This document shows positions 1 through 11,180 of a stretch of 32,066 nt of DNA, piece after piece. Source of the stretch: Fragilaria crotonensis. Taxonomy: Eukaryota; Bacillariophyta; Fragilariophyceae; Fragilariales; Fragilariaceae. How positions within the stretch are numbered: the first letter of the stretch is position 1; each line of letters opens with the position of its first letter. The stretch lies in assembly GCA_022925895.1 (NCBI GenBank), contig JAKSYS010000699.1, positions 1 to 32,066 on the forward strand, in the 5' to 3' direction. Both the position numbers and the translations under genes were made by a program. The notes beneath the pieces are model-generated. The model was given only the letters and a program-made list of their open reading frames with translations, made no database searches and was not told the DNA's origin.

Positions 1-1530
1 AAAACAAAATTGTACTGGTGTGGATTGCTTGGTGTGCATTGATTGTATTGCTTGATGGCATCCTTGGAAGCGCTTCACTTTCCACGCTCATTGACTTCTT
101 GAACAAGATTCAATGCATGATCCCAGAATGCAATAAAAATACTATGCAGAAATTCTCATTTTGGAAATGAAAAACTAGCTGTCATCATGATGGTTTCTTA
201 AGTGTGTATTGGGTGTATTGACAGCACCCTTTGATTGTCAGTACTATCCATGATGCCCATCAACACTTGTTGAATTCAATGCACAAATCAACACTTTGGG
301 TGTGGGATCCTAGTTAAAGAGGTGCAAAATCTGTGGTCAACCTGGGAATTGGAAAGTTTTGGTCAATATTTGTTGAGTTTTTATTATGTGTGGTATTGAT
401 GACACCGCCCATTGATGGTAACTGACTTCTGGTAAACTCAGTGCACAAGCAAATCCAGCACACTTGTTTACTTGGTGTAGGATCCGTGCTCAAATGCAAA
501 AACTGCGGTCAGCTATGGGCATGGAGAAATTATTCTGTCAGTGTTTGTTGTATTTTCTTCAGTTGTTTTGTTGACCCTTCTTGATTCTAACAACTTTCAA
601 TACAAACTGACTGTTGCGCAAACAAGTATGCAAAACCCCGGAGTACAGAACTTTTGCAGATTGGGGGTTCCCACTTCAATTCATATTCTGTGGTCAGACT
701 TGGAGATGCGGAAGATGGTCCTGTCAAAGTCTCTTTCAGTTGCATTGGTGATAATCATGGCACCCTTGGATTTTTTAGTGAGCTTACTTATTGGTTGAAT
801 CACAAGGCAATGCACAGCCAAGCCCCAAATATACAGGGTGCAGAGTCCCCATTGTAATGAAAAATCTGAGGGCTGCATTGGAGATGCAGAACAAATCTTC
901 TGTCAAGGAATGTTGAGGGTGTATCAGAAATGTTTTTGCCCTAGGATTTTGTAGTGAGCTTACTTATTGGTTGAAAGGCAAGTCAGTGCACAAGCCCCAA
1001 ATATACAGGTGCAGGGTCCCCATTGTAATGCAAAATCTGAGGGCTGCATTGGAATGCAGAACAAATCTTCTGTCAGGATTGTTAAAGGGTGTATCAGAAA
1101 TGTTTTTGACACCTAGGTTTTTTTGTAGTGAGCTTACTTATTGGTTGAAAGACAAGATAGTGCACAAGCCCCAAATATACAGGGTGCGGGGACCCCTTTG
1201 TAATGCAAAATCTGAGGGCTGAATGAAGATGCAGAAAAATGTTCTGCCAGAGTTTGTCAAGTTTGCATTGATGATACCGACGGCATCCTTTGATTGGAGT
1301 GGGTATATACCCATTGACTAGTGTGCAATTCGGTGGGTAATTTGCCACAATTGCCGATACAGGGTTTTTTGATTAATGAATATTCTGCAGTCAGACATTA
1401 ATATTCTGCAGAATTGTACTGTTGTATTTTGTTGAGTGTGTATGGATTGTATTGATGGCATCCTGAGATCCTTTCAACCTTTTTTGCTCATTGACTTCTT
1501 GAAGATTCAATTATGATGCCAAAATGCGAA
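1..1530. repeat. Degenerate satellite-like tandem array, period about 175-190 bp
   Basis: Diverged copies of one unit run through this stretch. The clearest junctions are the motif TAGTGAGCTTACTTATTGG at 776, 952 and 1126, giving periods of 176 and 174 bp. Each unit then carries a 'CACAAGCCCCAAATATACAG' box, a 'CAAAATCTGAGGGCTG' box and a 'TGTATCAGAAATG' box. Older copies at 1-540 keep only parts ('GTATTGATGGCATCC', 'GTGTAGGATCC', 'TGCAAAAACTGCGGTCAGC'). The start at 1-130 resembles 1411-1530, so the array begins before the window. Short ORFs inside are shadows and do not keep one frame between units. Confidence 0.75.
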
Positions 1531-2402
1531 CAAAAAAATACACAAAAATGATCAATACTCAATGGATTTTGGATTTTTAAAAAATCAAAAACTGGCATTT
1601 ACTCCATCATCAAATGCCTGAGACTCATTGGCTGAAGCTCCTGCAACAATATTTGCTTTGGGAGTTAGTGTTGGTGTTAGCTACATAAGTTAATGTGAAA
1701 TTTAGGATGCGATCACATGTTATCTACTAGTGTTGTAATCACACAAATCAGAAGTACTTTATGTTCTGAGCTTGTCAGTTGCACTATAACAACCCTAGCA
1801 TTGACCTTCGTTGCTGGAGCTTCTGTAAATGAGTCTCAGGCATTTGATGATGGAGTAAATGCCAGTTTTTGATTTTTTAAAAATCCAAAATCCAATGAGT
1901 ATTGATCATTTTTGTGTATTTTGTTGTTGCATTTTGGCATCATAATTGAATCTTCAAGAAGTCAATGAGCAAAAAAGTTGAAAGGATCTCAGATATAATC
2001 AATCCATCAACAAAAAACAACATACACCCTGCAGAATATTAATGTCTGACTGCGAGAATATTCATTAAAAAACCTGGCGGCAAATTACCCACTGATTGCA
2101 CTGAGTCAATGGGTATATATGCCCGCTCCAATCAAAGGATGCCGTCATCATCTGCAAACTTCACTGGCAGAACTTTTTCATCGGCCAGCCTCAGATTTTG
2201 CATTACAAAGGCACTGTATGGGGCTTGTGCACTAACTTGTCGGCCAATAAGTAAGCACACTACAAACTGGGTGCAACTCATTTCTGATACCACTGTAATC
2301 CTTGACAGAAAGATTTGTTCTGCATCTCCAATGCAGCCCTCGATTTTTCATTACAATGGACCTCACCCCTGTATATTTGGCTGCATTGACTATCATACTA
2401 GC
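985..2402. repeat. Large imperfect inverted repeat (foldback), arms about 600-670 bp
   Basis: The left arm (about 985-1655) reappears as its reverse complement at about 1785-2402. The spacer between them is about 130 bp. The best-conserved core is 1545-1630 against 1828-1915: the boxes CTCATTGACTTCTTGAAG, ATTCAATTATGATGCC and AAATGCCTGAGACTCATT are all mirrored. Outer parts differ by indels of a few to tens of bases, so the arms are old. The left arm is continuous with the satellite array, so either the array was duplicated in inverted orientation or the whole is a foldback element. No target duplication was found at the outer edges. Confidence 0.8.
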
Positions 2403-2829
2403 TAGTCAGCATTGAATAAAGGGATACAAAAATTCATGGGTAGAACAGTGAGAAAACCTTTAAGAATTATGTTTTGTATCTCTAACTCAGACTTCAGATT
2501 ATGAACGAAAGCAACGTGTAGTAAAAAGACTGTGTACTGGTTACTGGTGTACTGAAATCGCTGAACACCGGAGGTAGACTAAGGTGCTACGGTAGTACAC
2601 CAAGTACAAAGATTACGATTTGCCGACAAATGAGTAAATTGATTTGACTTTACAACAATAAGAAATTGTACAAACACCAGGACCATTTTGTAGTAGTAAC
2701 TGAGAAGCCCTGATGGCACTAGATGTATTGCTACTACTAGCTACTAGTATGCAAAGTTTAGTACCTAGTACTACATAGATAGGATGGGGGATCGGGAGGA
2801 GCACTGCCAAGTTCTAGTATACCTGCTGC
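2403..2829. other. Gene-free spacer
   Basis: No supported gene. The stretch is rich in short TAC/GTA palindromic words (for example CTACTACTAGCTACTAGTATG near 2731, slightly interrupted). Short ORFs here show no recognisable composition. Confidence 0.5.
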
Positions 2830-4040
2830 TACCATAATGATTTTACTGTACTTCCATCAAATACATTTAGCTGCTGTTTTTCTCTGTCTGCCAAAGCCAA
2901 GATATCTTCATCAGCAATCATGTCAACTCCGCCAGTCAGATTCCGCGTCAGGCATTGTCATCGTTCTCCTCTTCAATCATCAGGTTCTGGCATGCAAGAT
3001 TGTCTTCAGCAGCAGCCAGCAAGAAATGGAGATCCAAGATGTTGCAGCCACCACTTGCAGAATTGAGAACTTCTTGTTGTGTCCATTTTACGGAGAAGAA
3101 GAAGGTGCTTTGCATTAAAATGTATTGCAGTCCCGGCCCCCGTCTCAACCTTTGCAGCACCTAACCGGGCACACAAGCGACTGTGCACATGTTTTGGCGA
3201 CTTGTGGTTTCTCTCTCGCCCACTTGCTCCAGCTACATTGCGGTGAACTGCAGACAGCAGGTGTTTGATTGAACTGTAGTCAGAGTTGTCGGACAACATC
3301 CGCAGCTCTGACGGTTTCATCATTGTATCCTTGAAGTTGCAAAACATCTCTTCATTTGAATTGTCATGCTTGGACCTTGTAATGTAAGTGGCGAACTCAC
3401 CGAACATTTTCTGATGACGGTCATCATTGCCAATGCAAGACAAGCGAGAGCAATCTTGGCTTGTTGATTAATTGACGGCTTCCCCAGTTGAAGGAACTCT
3501 TCTCCGAATTCACCTGCAATCCTTGTCCGCCTCTCAGTATACATTGGATGAGTTGCAAAGGCAAGTGCATGTGCTTCTGTGTAGATGGTTGCAAGACAAT
3601 GGTCTGTTAGAATTGTCATTCAAAACAATATCATCATTATTCAGGTTCAAGCCTTACTTGACAGCACCATCAAGCTTCTTCAGGTGATATTTTATTGCAA
3701 CAAAGCAAGCATAAACAGACAAGGCAGAAGGTCGCTAGCATCCTTGCCTTCAAAATAGGTGGGACAGGAACTGATTGTTCAAAAAAGGACTTCAAAAGCG
3801 GCGACGCCCTTCCAATACGCTGGATCTCGACAAGCTGCTTCAGCTTGTGCAGCTTGTCACACATGTTGATGTCAAGAGAGGGAGTAAGGGTTGCTGTTTG
3901 ATGGACAGCACGTGCAAAAGCATGTTTAACTTCTGCATTTCGTCTGCCTTGAGAGAATCAAAGTGTTGCCAACCGCCAGAAAAGAATGATGAAATATTAT
4001 ACAGGTGTTGTAAACAGCATGTATTAAACAGCAATTAAAC
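2830..4040 (-). pseudogene. Decayed hAT-like transposase, C-terminal half
   Basis: Reading the minus strand from about 4034 to 2832 and hopping between frames gives one continuous protein-like track. In order the pieces are SSFFSGGWQHFDSLKADEM (about 3985), MCDKLHKLKQLVEIQRIGR (3864 onward), HPMYTERRTRIAGEFGEEF (about 3555), NSNEEMFCNFKDT (about 3350), then GASGRERNHKSPKHVHSRL (about 3230-3170), and finally an acidic tail with DMIADEDILALA near 2880. The ERN...HSRL..RL segment resembles the hAT C-terminal dimerisation region (typically ..ASSAASERNFS....I..KLRNRL). Frames change several times and there is an in-frame TAA at 3656-3654, so the copy is dead. The N-terminal zinc finger and first catalytic acidic residue are not visible. 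Terminal repeats and an 8-bp duplication were not identified. Family assignment is from motif memory only. Confidence 0.6.
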
Positions 4041-4126
4041 AAACACATCCATAGTTATAGTTCGCGGAGTGCGAATACAGTGTGCTCTCGTTTTGTGTCG
4101 AACAGGGACTTTTACGCGCGGACAAC

Positions 4127-4184
4127 GGGTAATGGGTAATGGGTGGGTATGGGTACGACCTAGTGGGCGTGGGTGGGTAATGGG
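4127..4184 (+). promoter_or_regulatory. Cluster of nine GGG runs upstream of the beta-propeller gene
   Basis: GGG runs occur at 4127, 4134, 4141, 4145, 4151, 4165, 4171, 4175 and 4182. The loops are mostly 1-4 nt (TAAT, TAAT, T, TAT), which meets the usual G-quadruplex pattern on the coding strand. A looser GGGT/GGTCC-rich continuation extends to about 4265. It lies about 360-415 bp before the ATG at 4542. The word GGGTAAT is not a known telomere repeat. A regulatory role is inference. Confidence 0.45.
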
Positions 4185-4541
4185 TGGTCCGAGCTCGAGC
4201 GTGCGAAGAGTTGGTGGGTCATGGGTGGTCCAAGCCTGCGTACCGGCTGCCTTGGGTACCCATGGGCACAGGCGTCATACCCAGTGCAGGACTCTGCTCT
4301 GCAGTCTATGTACAGTGGCGCCGTTGACAAAAAGGAGGGGGTGTATGAGTACCAGAGACCAAACCCACATACACAATGAGCCTCGGTTAAATAAGGCAAC
4401 AAATACAGAAAACCTACATCGTAACAAGTCCCAAACGGGCGATCACCCGTGTGTTCGCATTCGCATTTAGTCGTGTCGAATGTCGCGAGCGTGACAACTC
4501 CGCACACATAGCATGGCCTCATCCTCAAAAATCAATTGAAA

Positions 4542-7204
4542 ATGAATCTCAAGGTTATTCTCATCCTTGCCCTTGCCGCTCTCAATTCCGATGCTGCATC
4601 TGCATTCAGATATGACGATAAAGATCGAGGTGGATTTAGCAATTTGAATGTTGGGAATTCCGAGCGTCGATTGGTCGTTAACGCTACTAAACCTGCGTGG
4701 TGGAACCGCATCAAGAACTCGTACAAGGGAAATGATTTGAGGCTCTGTAAAAGGACTACTGCCCCGCCATCTGGATCTGCCTGTGGACGAGAGGTCAGGA
4801 CGTGCTTCTTCGGGACGCAAACATGCTCCTCAGTCGGACCTCATCCTAGGAAGAAGTGCCATTGCAATGGACAGGTGAATAAGTCGGGAACATGGAAGTG
4901 TGCACAAACATCCTGTCCCGCACCCTCAACCCCAGCAGGAGTATTTCGCTCTAGTCCCGGCAGTCCCTTCAAGGTCCAGATGAATCTCCTAACGCCAAAA
5001 GTTTTGCAAGGGTATGCTACCAAAGCAGGTCTCAAAGCTGATTTGACGCAGGCCGTCAAATTTCAGCTAAATTCCTTTATAGAGAAGCAGGCTTCATATG
5101 GCGATGGAGGCGTGTATGGCCCATTGTTTATGCCAGGACCTCCGACTGGAAACTCGCCAAATCTTGAATCCCCCTCAGCGGAAGGAGTAACCGACTTTAG
5201 CACAAACAACCAAGAGGAAGGCGTGGACGAATCGGACTTGGTCAAGTCTGATGGAAGGTTTGTTTACGCGGCGTATGGCGACATTGTCGTGATCTGGAAC
5301 GCGCGGACTGGGAAACTTGTTGCCAACTACACACTACCACCGACAGAAAAGGTAACTCAGCAGATTTTCCCACCATCAACGTTCGCCCGCCCAATATTCT
5401 ACCAACCCAAGCCCGTCATTCTTGGCATGTCGCTTGCTGCCTCACGTCTTGTACTATACGTGCAAGGATATGGCGAAAAGATTCGATCGGACCAAGACTA
5501 TACTTCCGCTTTTAGTAATGCCTACGACACTCGTGTGATTATCTTGGATACTTCCACACTTCCCGCCAGCATTGACATCGTGACTCAAGAAGACATTCAA
5601 GGAAGTTTCAGAGACGCTCGGTCCATTGGATCTGACATCCATGTCGTCACAACCTCGTATATCGACTACTACCCAATCATAGGGAGATTGTACCGCTGGA
5701 ACCCTGAGTATCAAGGCTTGAACTCGACGGAGTACAAAGCGAAAGCAGTATCTATCGCGACGCCTTTAATTGATGACTTTGTCGCGAGGCTCTTGAGTGA
5801 TATTTTGGTAAATGGCAAGGCTCCGGCCGTTCCCAAGATCTCCATTTGGCAGTCGAACCTCGGCAAAAGCGCCAACATTGTCGAGCAACTCTATAGTGGA
5901 GGTGCCGTTCAGGCATACGTGCAGCTCACGTCATTCTCGGTTCAAGACTTGGCCGGAAATCCGACACTCTCGACCGCTGGTGCGTTCACTCCATCATCAT
6001 GGGGATACACGTACGCCGTCGATGGCGATCTTGTGTTTGCAGCACAGGGCTGGAACTGGAGTCCGTGGTGGCGAGGATCATCCCAGACGACGTACTTGAT
6101 GGGATTCAAACTGGATGGTGCATCAGCAGCTCCCGCGTATTTGGGATCTGTTGACGGTTACATCTTGAGCCAGTACTCTCTTTCGGTCTTTGAAGGCCAC
6201 TTGCGTGTGGCAGCGACTGTCGATACGTTCTGGCCTGCGTGGCAGCCGGTAGAAGACAATTCTGGTTCAACAACTCCTCCTCAACCGGTGTCTACAACCA
6301 ACAATACGGTGTATGTCTTGAAGATCCCTACGGGCAATGAGACATTGTTGAAGACTGTAACCAGTATCCCGGATTTAGGCAAGCCCAATGAGCGGTTTAC
6401 GGCTGTTCGATTCTTTGGGAAAATCTGCTACACAGGTAGGTCATGTATATCTTCACTTAGTCATGCTCGGACGAATCTATCGTGAACACACGTTTCAGTT
6501 TTATTCTTGCTGAGATGACAACTTCGCTCCACTCACGTTCCATACTCTCCAAATTCGTAGTGACGTTCCTTCAAAAGGATCCATTTTATGTGCTAGACTT
6601 GAATCCCGCCGGTGCCAAGGTGCTGAGCGAGCTAGAGATTAGTGGCTTCTCCTCGTACATCGAGTCCATCAACGCCGCCGACACGTTGTTGGTAACCGTC
6701 GGCCAAGAAGCTGATGCCGATGGTCGTGTTTTGGGTGTCAAAATTAGTCTGTTCGATGCTACTGATGCTGCCAAGCCAATCGAGCTCCAGAAATTCGTTG
6801 CAGAGGAGGATTCTGACGTGCACTCTTCAAGTTCGGTTCAATGGGACTTCAAGGCGTTTCGATGGCTGTCACTGGGCGATGGGGTCGGTATTCTGATTAT
6901 CCCACTTCAGATTTATTCGTACAACGGAAGTCTCAAGGGAAACTTTGATGGTTTTGTCGCCTACGACATCTCCCTTGATGGTATTTCGGAAAGGGTTACC
7001 ATTTCGCACGTCGCTTCGAATCAATTCTACGGTTGCTACTACCAAGCATACTTGCCGGATCGTTCGTTTGTGTTTAACGGGGACGTGACCACCATGAAGG
7101 GTCATTCGGTTGTTTCCACTGATCTCGACACGGGTACGCAACGCTGGAAGTTGGATATGCCCAAGCCCGAGAATAAGAGCGACTGTGTCGTTTGGATGTT
7201 TTAG
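4542..7204 (+). CDS. Secreted beta-propeller domain protein (Beta_propel family), two exons
   Basis: Predicted extracellular or endomembrane-lumen protein of 845 aa; no enzymatic role is known for the family. The ATG at 4542 opens a hydrophobic signal peptide (NLKVILILALAALNSDAASA) with likely cleavage before F, an ASAF-like junction. Residues about 69-126 form a cysteine-rich segment (CFFGTQTC, KKCHCNG, GTWKCAQTSCP). From about residue 219 the motif FSTNNQEEGVDESDLVKSDG matches the opening of the Beta_propel (PF09826/COG4880) secreted proteins, mainly known from bacteria and archaea. Downstream come repeated propeller strands such as VVIWNARTGKLV and YVLDLNPAGAKVL. Exon 1 ends at 6435 and exon 2 starts at 6561. 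The join reads ...GKICYT-VTFLQKDPFY, restoring the expected '..DP.YV.DL' strand. Stop is TAG at 7202-7204. An acidic region right after the signal argues against plastid import despite the ASAF-like motif. No frame breaks. Frame and splice are well supported; function is unknown. Confidence 0.88.
6436..6560 (+). other. Phase-1 spliceosomal intron of the beta-propeller gene (125 bp)
   Basis: Donor CACAG|GTAGGT at 6435/6436 and acceptor TTCGTAG|TG at 6560/6561. Removing it joins two ORFs in different frames into one continuous beta-propeller sequence with no residue missing, so both boundaries are well determined. Confidence 0.85.
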
Positions 7205-8370
7205 ACCATGTCTGGAAACACGACTAGACTCGATTGCTTCATTTTGCTCACGTGCGGGTAATGTGGGATTATATCCCTGACAAGAATGTACTGGTCAGAG
7301 CGGACGGTGTTGGACTCCTCTGTCGGGATTAGCCATGTTACAACAATGCGGGTACCTTCAACAATTGATTCCTGTGCCGAATGTTTGCGCCCGTGGATGC
7401 ATATTTTCAGACTATACATTACACTCGTAAAGAGTATCTTAGATTTTAGATCTTTGATGATGGGGTGAGGCTTACTGGAACATGTCTATCATATGGATCG
7501 CCATTTCGACGTTTTCATTACACCTCATCTTGATGATTCGACTTCACGAACCCCAGTCCGCAGGATGATAGGGTCTACTACAATTACCGGTAGAGTTGTG
7601 TATCCCAAACGCTAGGATGGAACGGCGTGGTTTGGAGTTCTGACATTTAATCGGATTTCGAGGTACTAGTACCATACCTGTACTGGAGTATGATATTCGG
7701 AGCACTTGCACAGGATACAGGATACTGGTCTTGTAGTCGGAGTTTATGCTCGTAATGACTACAAGTACCGGGTGCTACTATTACGATTAATCCGACTTTT
7801 GTACATGTATACAAGGTACTTGTAGTAAGTACTGTACTCCAGTACATTATTGCATTCCCTTGGAGCGAAGAAGGGTCATTTGAATGGAATCATGGTCATT
7901 TTGCTTATTTTTATTAGAGTCACAGGTGCGTGCATCAAACCCGAGTCTTTCAGGATTGTTATTCGTTGTTGTTAGGATCATTTGATCAAGACATCCTTCA
8001 TCTCTAACACAGAGTTCAAGTCTCGAGTATATCTACAACACGAGAGTGGTATTCTGATTGTTCTATTGACCATCAACAGCAAACAGAAGCTATACTACTT
8101 CTCCTACGAAGGGGGTAAGAACAGAGAGACATGTGACTGAGGTTGTTGTTACTATCGTTGAACATCATTGAATACGTCCTGCATCTGTGTCCTGTGACTA
8201 CGATCTATTCATCACTTGAGAGTACAGCCTTTCCAGCAGAATACTCAATGTTCCACATCCGAGTCCTGTACCTCTAACACTGGTAATCGCGATCTACCGA
8301 GTAACTCACACCACCCTCTTCAGTAGAAGACAGGCAACAAAGTAACAGTCATTAAACAAATCATTTCATC
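7205..8370. other. Intergenic region with GTAC-rich inverted repeats at 7679-7846
   Basis: No supported gene. At 7679-7690 the 12-mer TGTACTGGAGTA is exactly inverted at 7835-7846 (TACTCCAGTACA). A second 9-bp inverted pair, CTTGTAGTC (7730-7738) and GACTACAAG (7757-7765), lies inside it. The word GTACTCCAGTAC at 7834-7845 recurs exactly at 14081-14092. The remainder (7850-8370) is presumably the promoter and leader of the gene at 8371. No further element was recognised. Confidence 0.5.
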
Positions 8371-11101
8371 ATGTCCACAAGGTATGAACCTCATGAATTG
8401 AGTCAGGTCGAATTCAAAGATGATGATGATGCTGTTGAGGAGGGCCAACTGCAAGTTGACTTCGCCGACAAGGATGCCCTATTGGATCAACTTGATTTGC
8501 CAATGGTGACGCCCACCCGAAGACGTGCTGGTCGTCCTTGGTTCAAGATCATGTGCGTACTTGTGCCAATTCTTGGAGCCATTGGGACGGGCTTGTATTT
8601 TATCCTTGCTCCAAGTACAAGCGACTCGTCCTCCTCGTCCACGTCATCATCTGCAGCATACCTCGTGGAGCCCCCTGCGAATATTGCTTCCAAATGCTCT
8701 ACTGACTCGGATGAGTGTCGCATGGTTTGTGAACCGGCTGAATGTTGCACCTTCCCATCCAACTTGGAACTCTCGTGTCTTGCTGGTAACGAAGACAAAT
8801 GTCTTGTCTACCATCAGTACTGTTCCATTCTGGACGGTGGCGAACAACTTGTCAAGTCGGAAGAACAGATTCCTCGTGCTCCCACCAATTTGGACACGGT
8901 CTGCACGACTGACAAGATTGCCACGGTCGATGGCTTTCAGGAATGTCAAGAAGCCTGTCAGCCGGCATCGTGCTGTTACGATGACAGTCGTGATGTTGAC
9001 ACGTGCAGCAACGAGGAGTGTGCCGACTATGCACCCTGTCTGATCCTCAGTGCATCGGACAACATCCACAAGGAAATTCCCGTGCATGTGGCCGATCAAT
9101 GTGATCATTTAGAAGACATTACCAGTCGGTCCGCATGTCGCGTCGCTTGTTCTCACGCGCTCTGTTGCTTTTACAAGGACAAGAATTCTTGTCCTCAACC
9201 TGACACGTCATTCTGTGAACAGTACTCGGTCTGCAACGATCTCGAGGTCGATGTAAATGTCGTGGCCGATTCCGCCGAAGTTACTAGTATTTGCAATTCC
9301 TACCACACCAGCATGTGTGAAGTCGTGTGCGAACGTGGTGCCTGTTGCTTTGCATCTGGCGGGTGTCCCAGTTCCGACATTAATTGTGCCGACTACATGA
9401 CCTGTGCCAACATTTATGGTGATACGCCCGATGATGACAAGAGTGGTGTTGAGGAAGGCTCGGTAACCGGTGGTACAGAACAACAACAGGGTGGAACGGA
9501 TAATGACAATGATGATTCGACTGGAGGCGTTGTCTTCAAGGCTGATGTTGATGATGCGTGCGTCGACCTTGATCCGGCCAAGGATTCCTCCACGGACTCC
9601 AAATGTGCCAAACTGTGTGCCAATGCGGAATGTTGCTTTACACAATCGGGATGCAACACCGAGATCAATTGCGGTGTATACAAGGAGTGCGACGTTATCT
9701 ACGCAACTTTAGTCCAAGAAGCAAGCAACGGCGGCAGCGGTGGCAGCAATGGTTCCAAGACAGACGGCGATGGAGATGACAATCTTGGAATTGTCTTCAA
9801 GGTTGATGTTGATGATGCGTGTGTACGTACGATCCTGGTGCTGATGGTTCGGACCAAGCATTGTGCCCAAAGCTCTGTGCCGACGCTGCTTGCTGCTTCC
9901 ATGCGAATGGATGTACTACCGATATCAATTGTTACACGTACTCAGAATGTGATGTGCTCTTTCAAGACGACAGCAGCGGTGCTGTTGCTAGTCTAACTGG
10001 ACTTAAAGCAACTGCAAGTGAAATCATTGAAGCCTGTGACACACCCTTCCAAGAAGCCGTGTTGAATTCCGATGGCGAGACACTCTGTCATGCTCTATGC
10101 AACCCATTCAATTGCTGTTTCAACAATTGCACTGTCCCCTCGGGTGTTGATTGTACCATTGGCGCTGGGTGTGCACCATTGCACAAGCACTACAATCCAG
10201 ACGGTGCCGGCGCGGATGATAATAAAGCACAACTGTACGACATTATCATGGCAGCATGCGAGGTAAATTCAGACATGGAAGACTGCAAAGCACTGTGTGT
10301 CGATGGGCGTTGCTGCTTCGAGACGCAAAGTTGTCAGGCCCGTCGGATATCACTTGCTCTGACTACAAGGGATGTTTGGTCCTTTATGCTGTTGACGGTG
10401 AAGATGATGGCGCTGATGTTGCTGCAGTCGAAACTCAAGCTCCAGCGTCAACTGGCGGCGACGGGGGTGATGATGGATCAAGACTGTACGAAGTCATCAT
10501 GACAGCATGTGAGGTAGACGCCGACATGCAAGACTGCAAATCACTGTGCGTCGATGGACGTTGCTGTTTCGAGTCGCAGAGTTGTCAGGCTCCGTCGGAT
10601 ATTACTTGCGCTGATTACAAGGGATGTTTGGTCGTATATGCTGTTGATGGTGGGGACGACACTAGTGGTGCAACCGGAACTGAAACTCAAGCGCCAGACT
10701 CATCTGGGGGCACCAATGACAATGAAATTGGTTCTCTCTACACACTCGTCATGGCAGCTTGTGAAGAAGGTGGAGATACACAGTACTGCGAGTCTGTCTG
10801 TGCGGATGGACGATGCTGCTTTGCATCGCAAAACTGCCAAGCGTCGTCAGACATTACGTGTTCCGACTATACAGGATGTTCGACCATTTATGCCGTGGAC
10901 GGCGGTGACGGTGCTGCAACGACTAACCCAAATGACTACACCGCGGACGACATTGCAGCGGCTTGTTCGGACACTTCGACGCTTTCCATGTGCAGTCAAA
11001 TGTGTTCTGGATCTGAATGTTGCTTCAACTCGGACTTGACGTGCAGTGTCACCGTCGATTGTGACGTATATGACGCTTGTTCCAAGGTTTGGACTCGATG
11101 A
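8371..11101 (+). CDS. Single-pass membrane protein with eleven eight-cysteine 'CC' repeats (two frame breaks)
   Basis: Family not recognised. ATG at 8371 follows AACAAATCATTTCATC. Residues 1-57 are acidic and presumably cytosolic. A basic patch TRRRAGR precedes a transmembrane helix at about 58-80 (FKIMCVLVPILGAIGTGLYF), giving type II topology. A Ser-rich stalk then leads to eleven repeats of about 45-55 aa. The typical pattern is C-x8-C-x3-C-x4-CC-F-x4-C-x7-C-x2-Y-x2-C; repeat 8 begins CEVNSDMEDCKALCVDGRCC. Acidic, Gly-rich linkers join the repeats. The track runs in frame 8371-~9825, shifts by one missing base at ~9824 (inside repeat 6), runs to ~10340, shifts again by one missing base at GGCCCGTC (inside repeat 8), and ends with TGA at 11099-11101. 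Repairing both gives about 910 aa. The repeats match on both sides of each break, so no intron is needed. Neighbour 11372 (-) is convergent. A surface or lumenal binding role is plausible by architecture only. Confidence 0.8.
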
Positions 11102-11180
11102 ATGGGGGGCTGTAGTTTGGGCGGGCGATCATAAGAATTCAATCTATAGGATAGCTATCTGATTAGTTTCAACGTTGTAT

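Noticed and set aside
776-1260. CRISPR-like regular repeats
   Set aside because: Units are about 175 bp, degenerate and without short unique spacers; this is satellite DNA in a eukaryote-like context.
4069-4528. ORFs of 120-130 codons on both strands across the GGG-rich block
   Set aside because: Composition is dictated by the GGGTAATGGGTGG repeats; no motif, and they end just before or overlap the real gene start.
8647-9645. Minus-strand ORFs of 145-153 codons inside the CC-repeat gene
   Set aside because: Antisense shadows; the plus strand holds a regular cysteine repeat with an N-terminal membrane anchor.
9815-9835. Programmed -1 ribosomal frameshift in the CC-repeat gene
   Set aside because: No X-XXY-YYZ slippery heptamer at either break and no clear downstream stem; a missing base explains both more simply.
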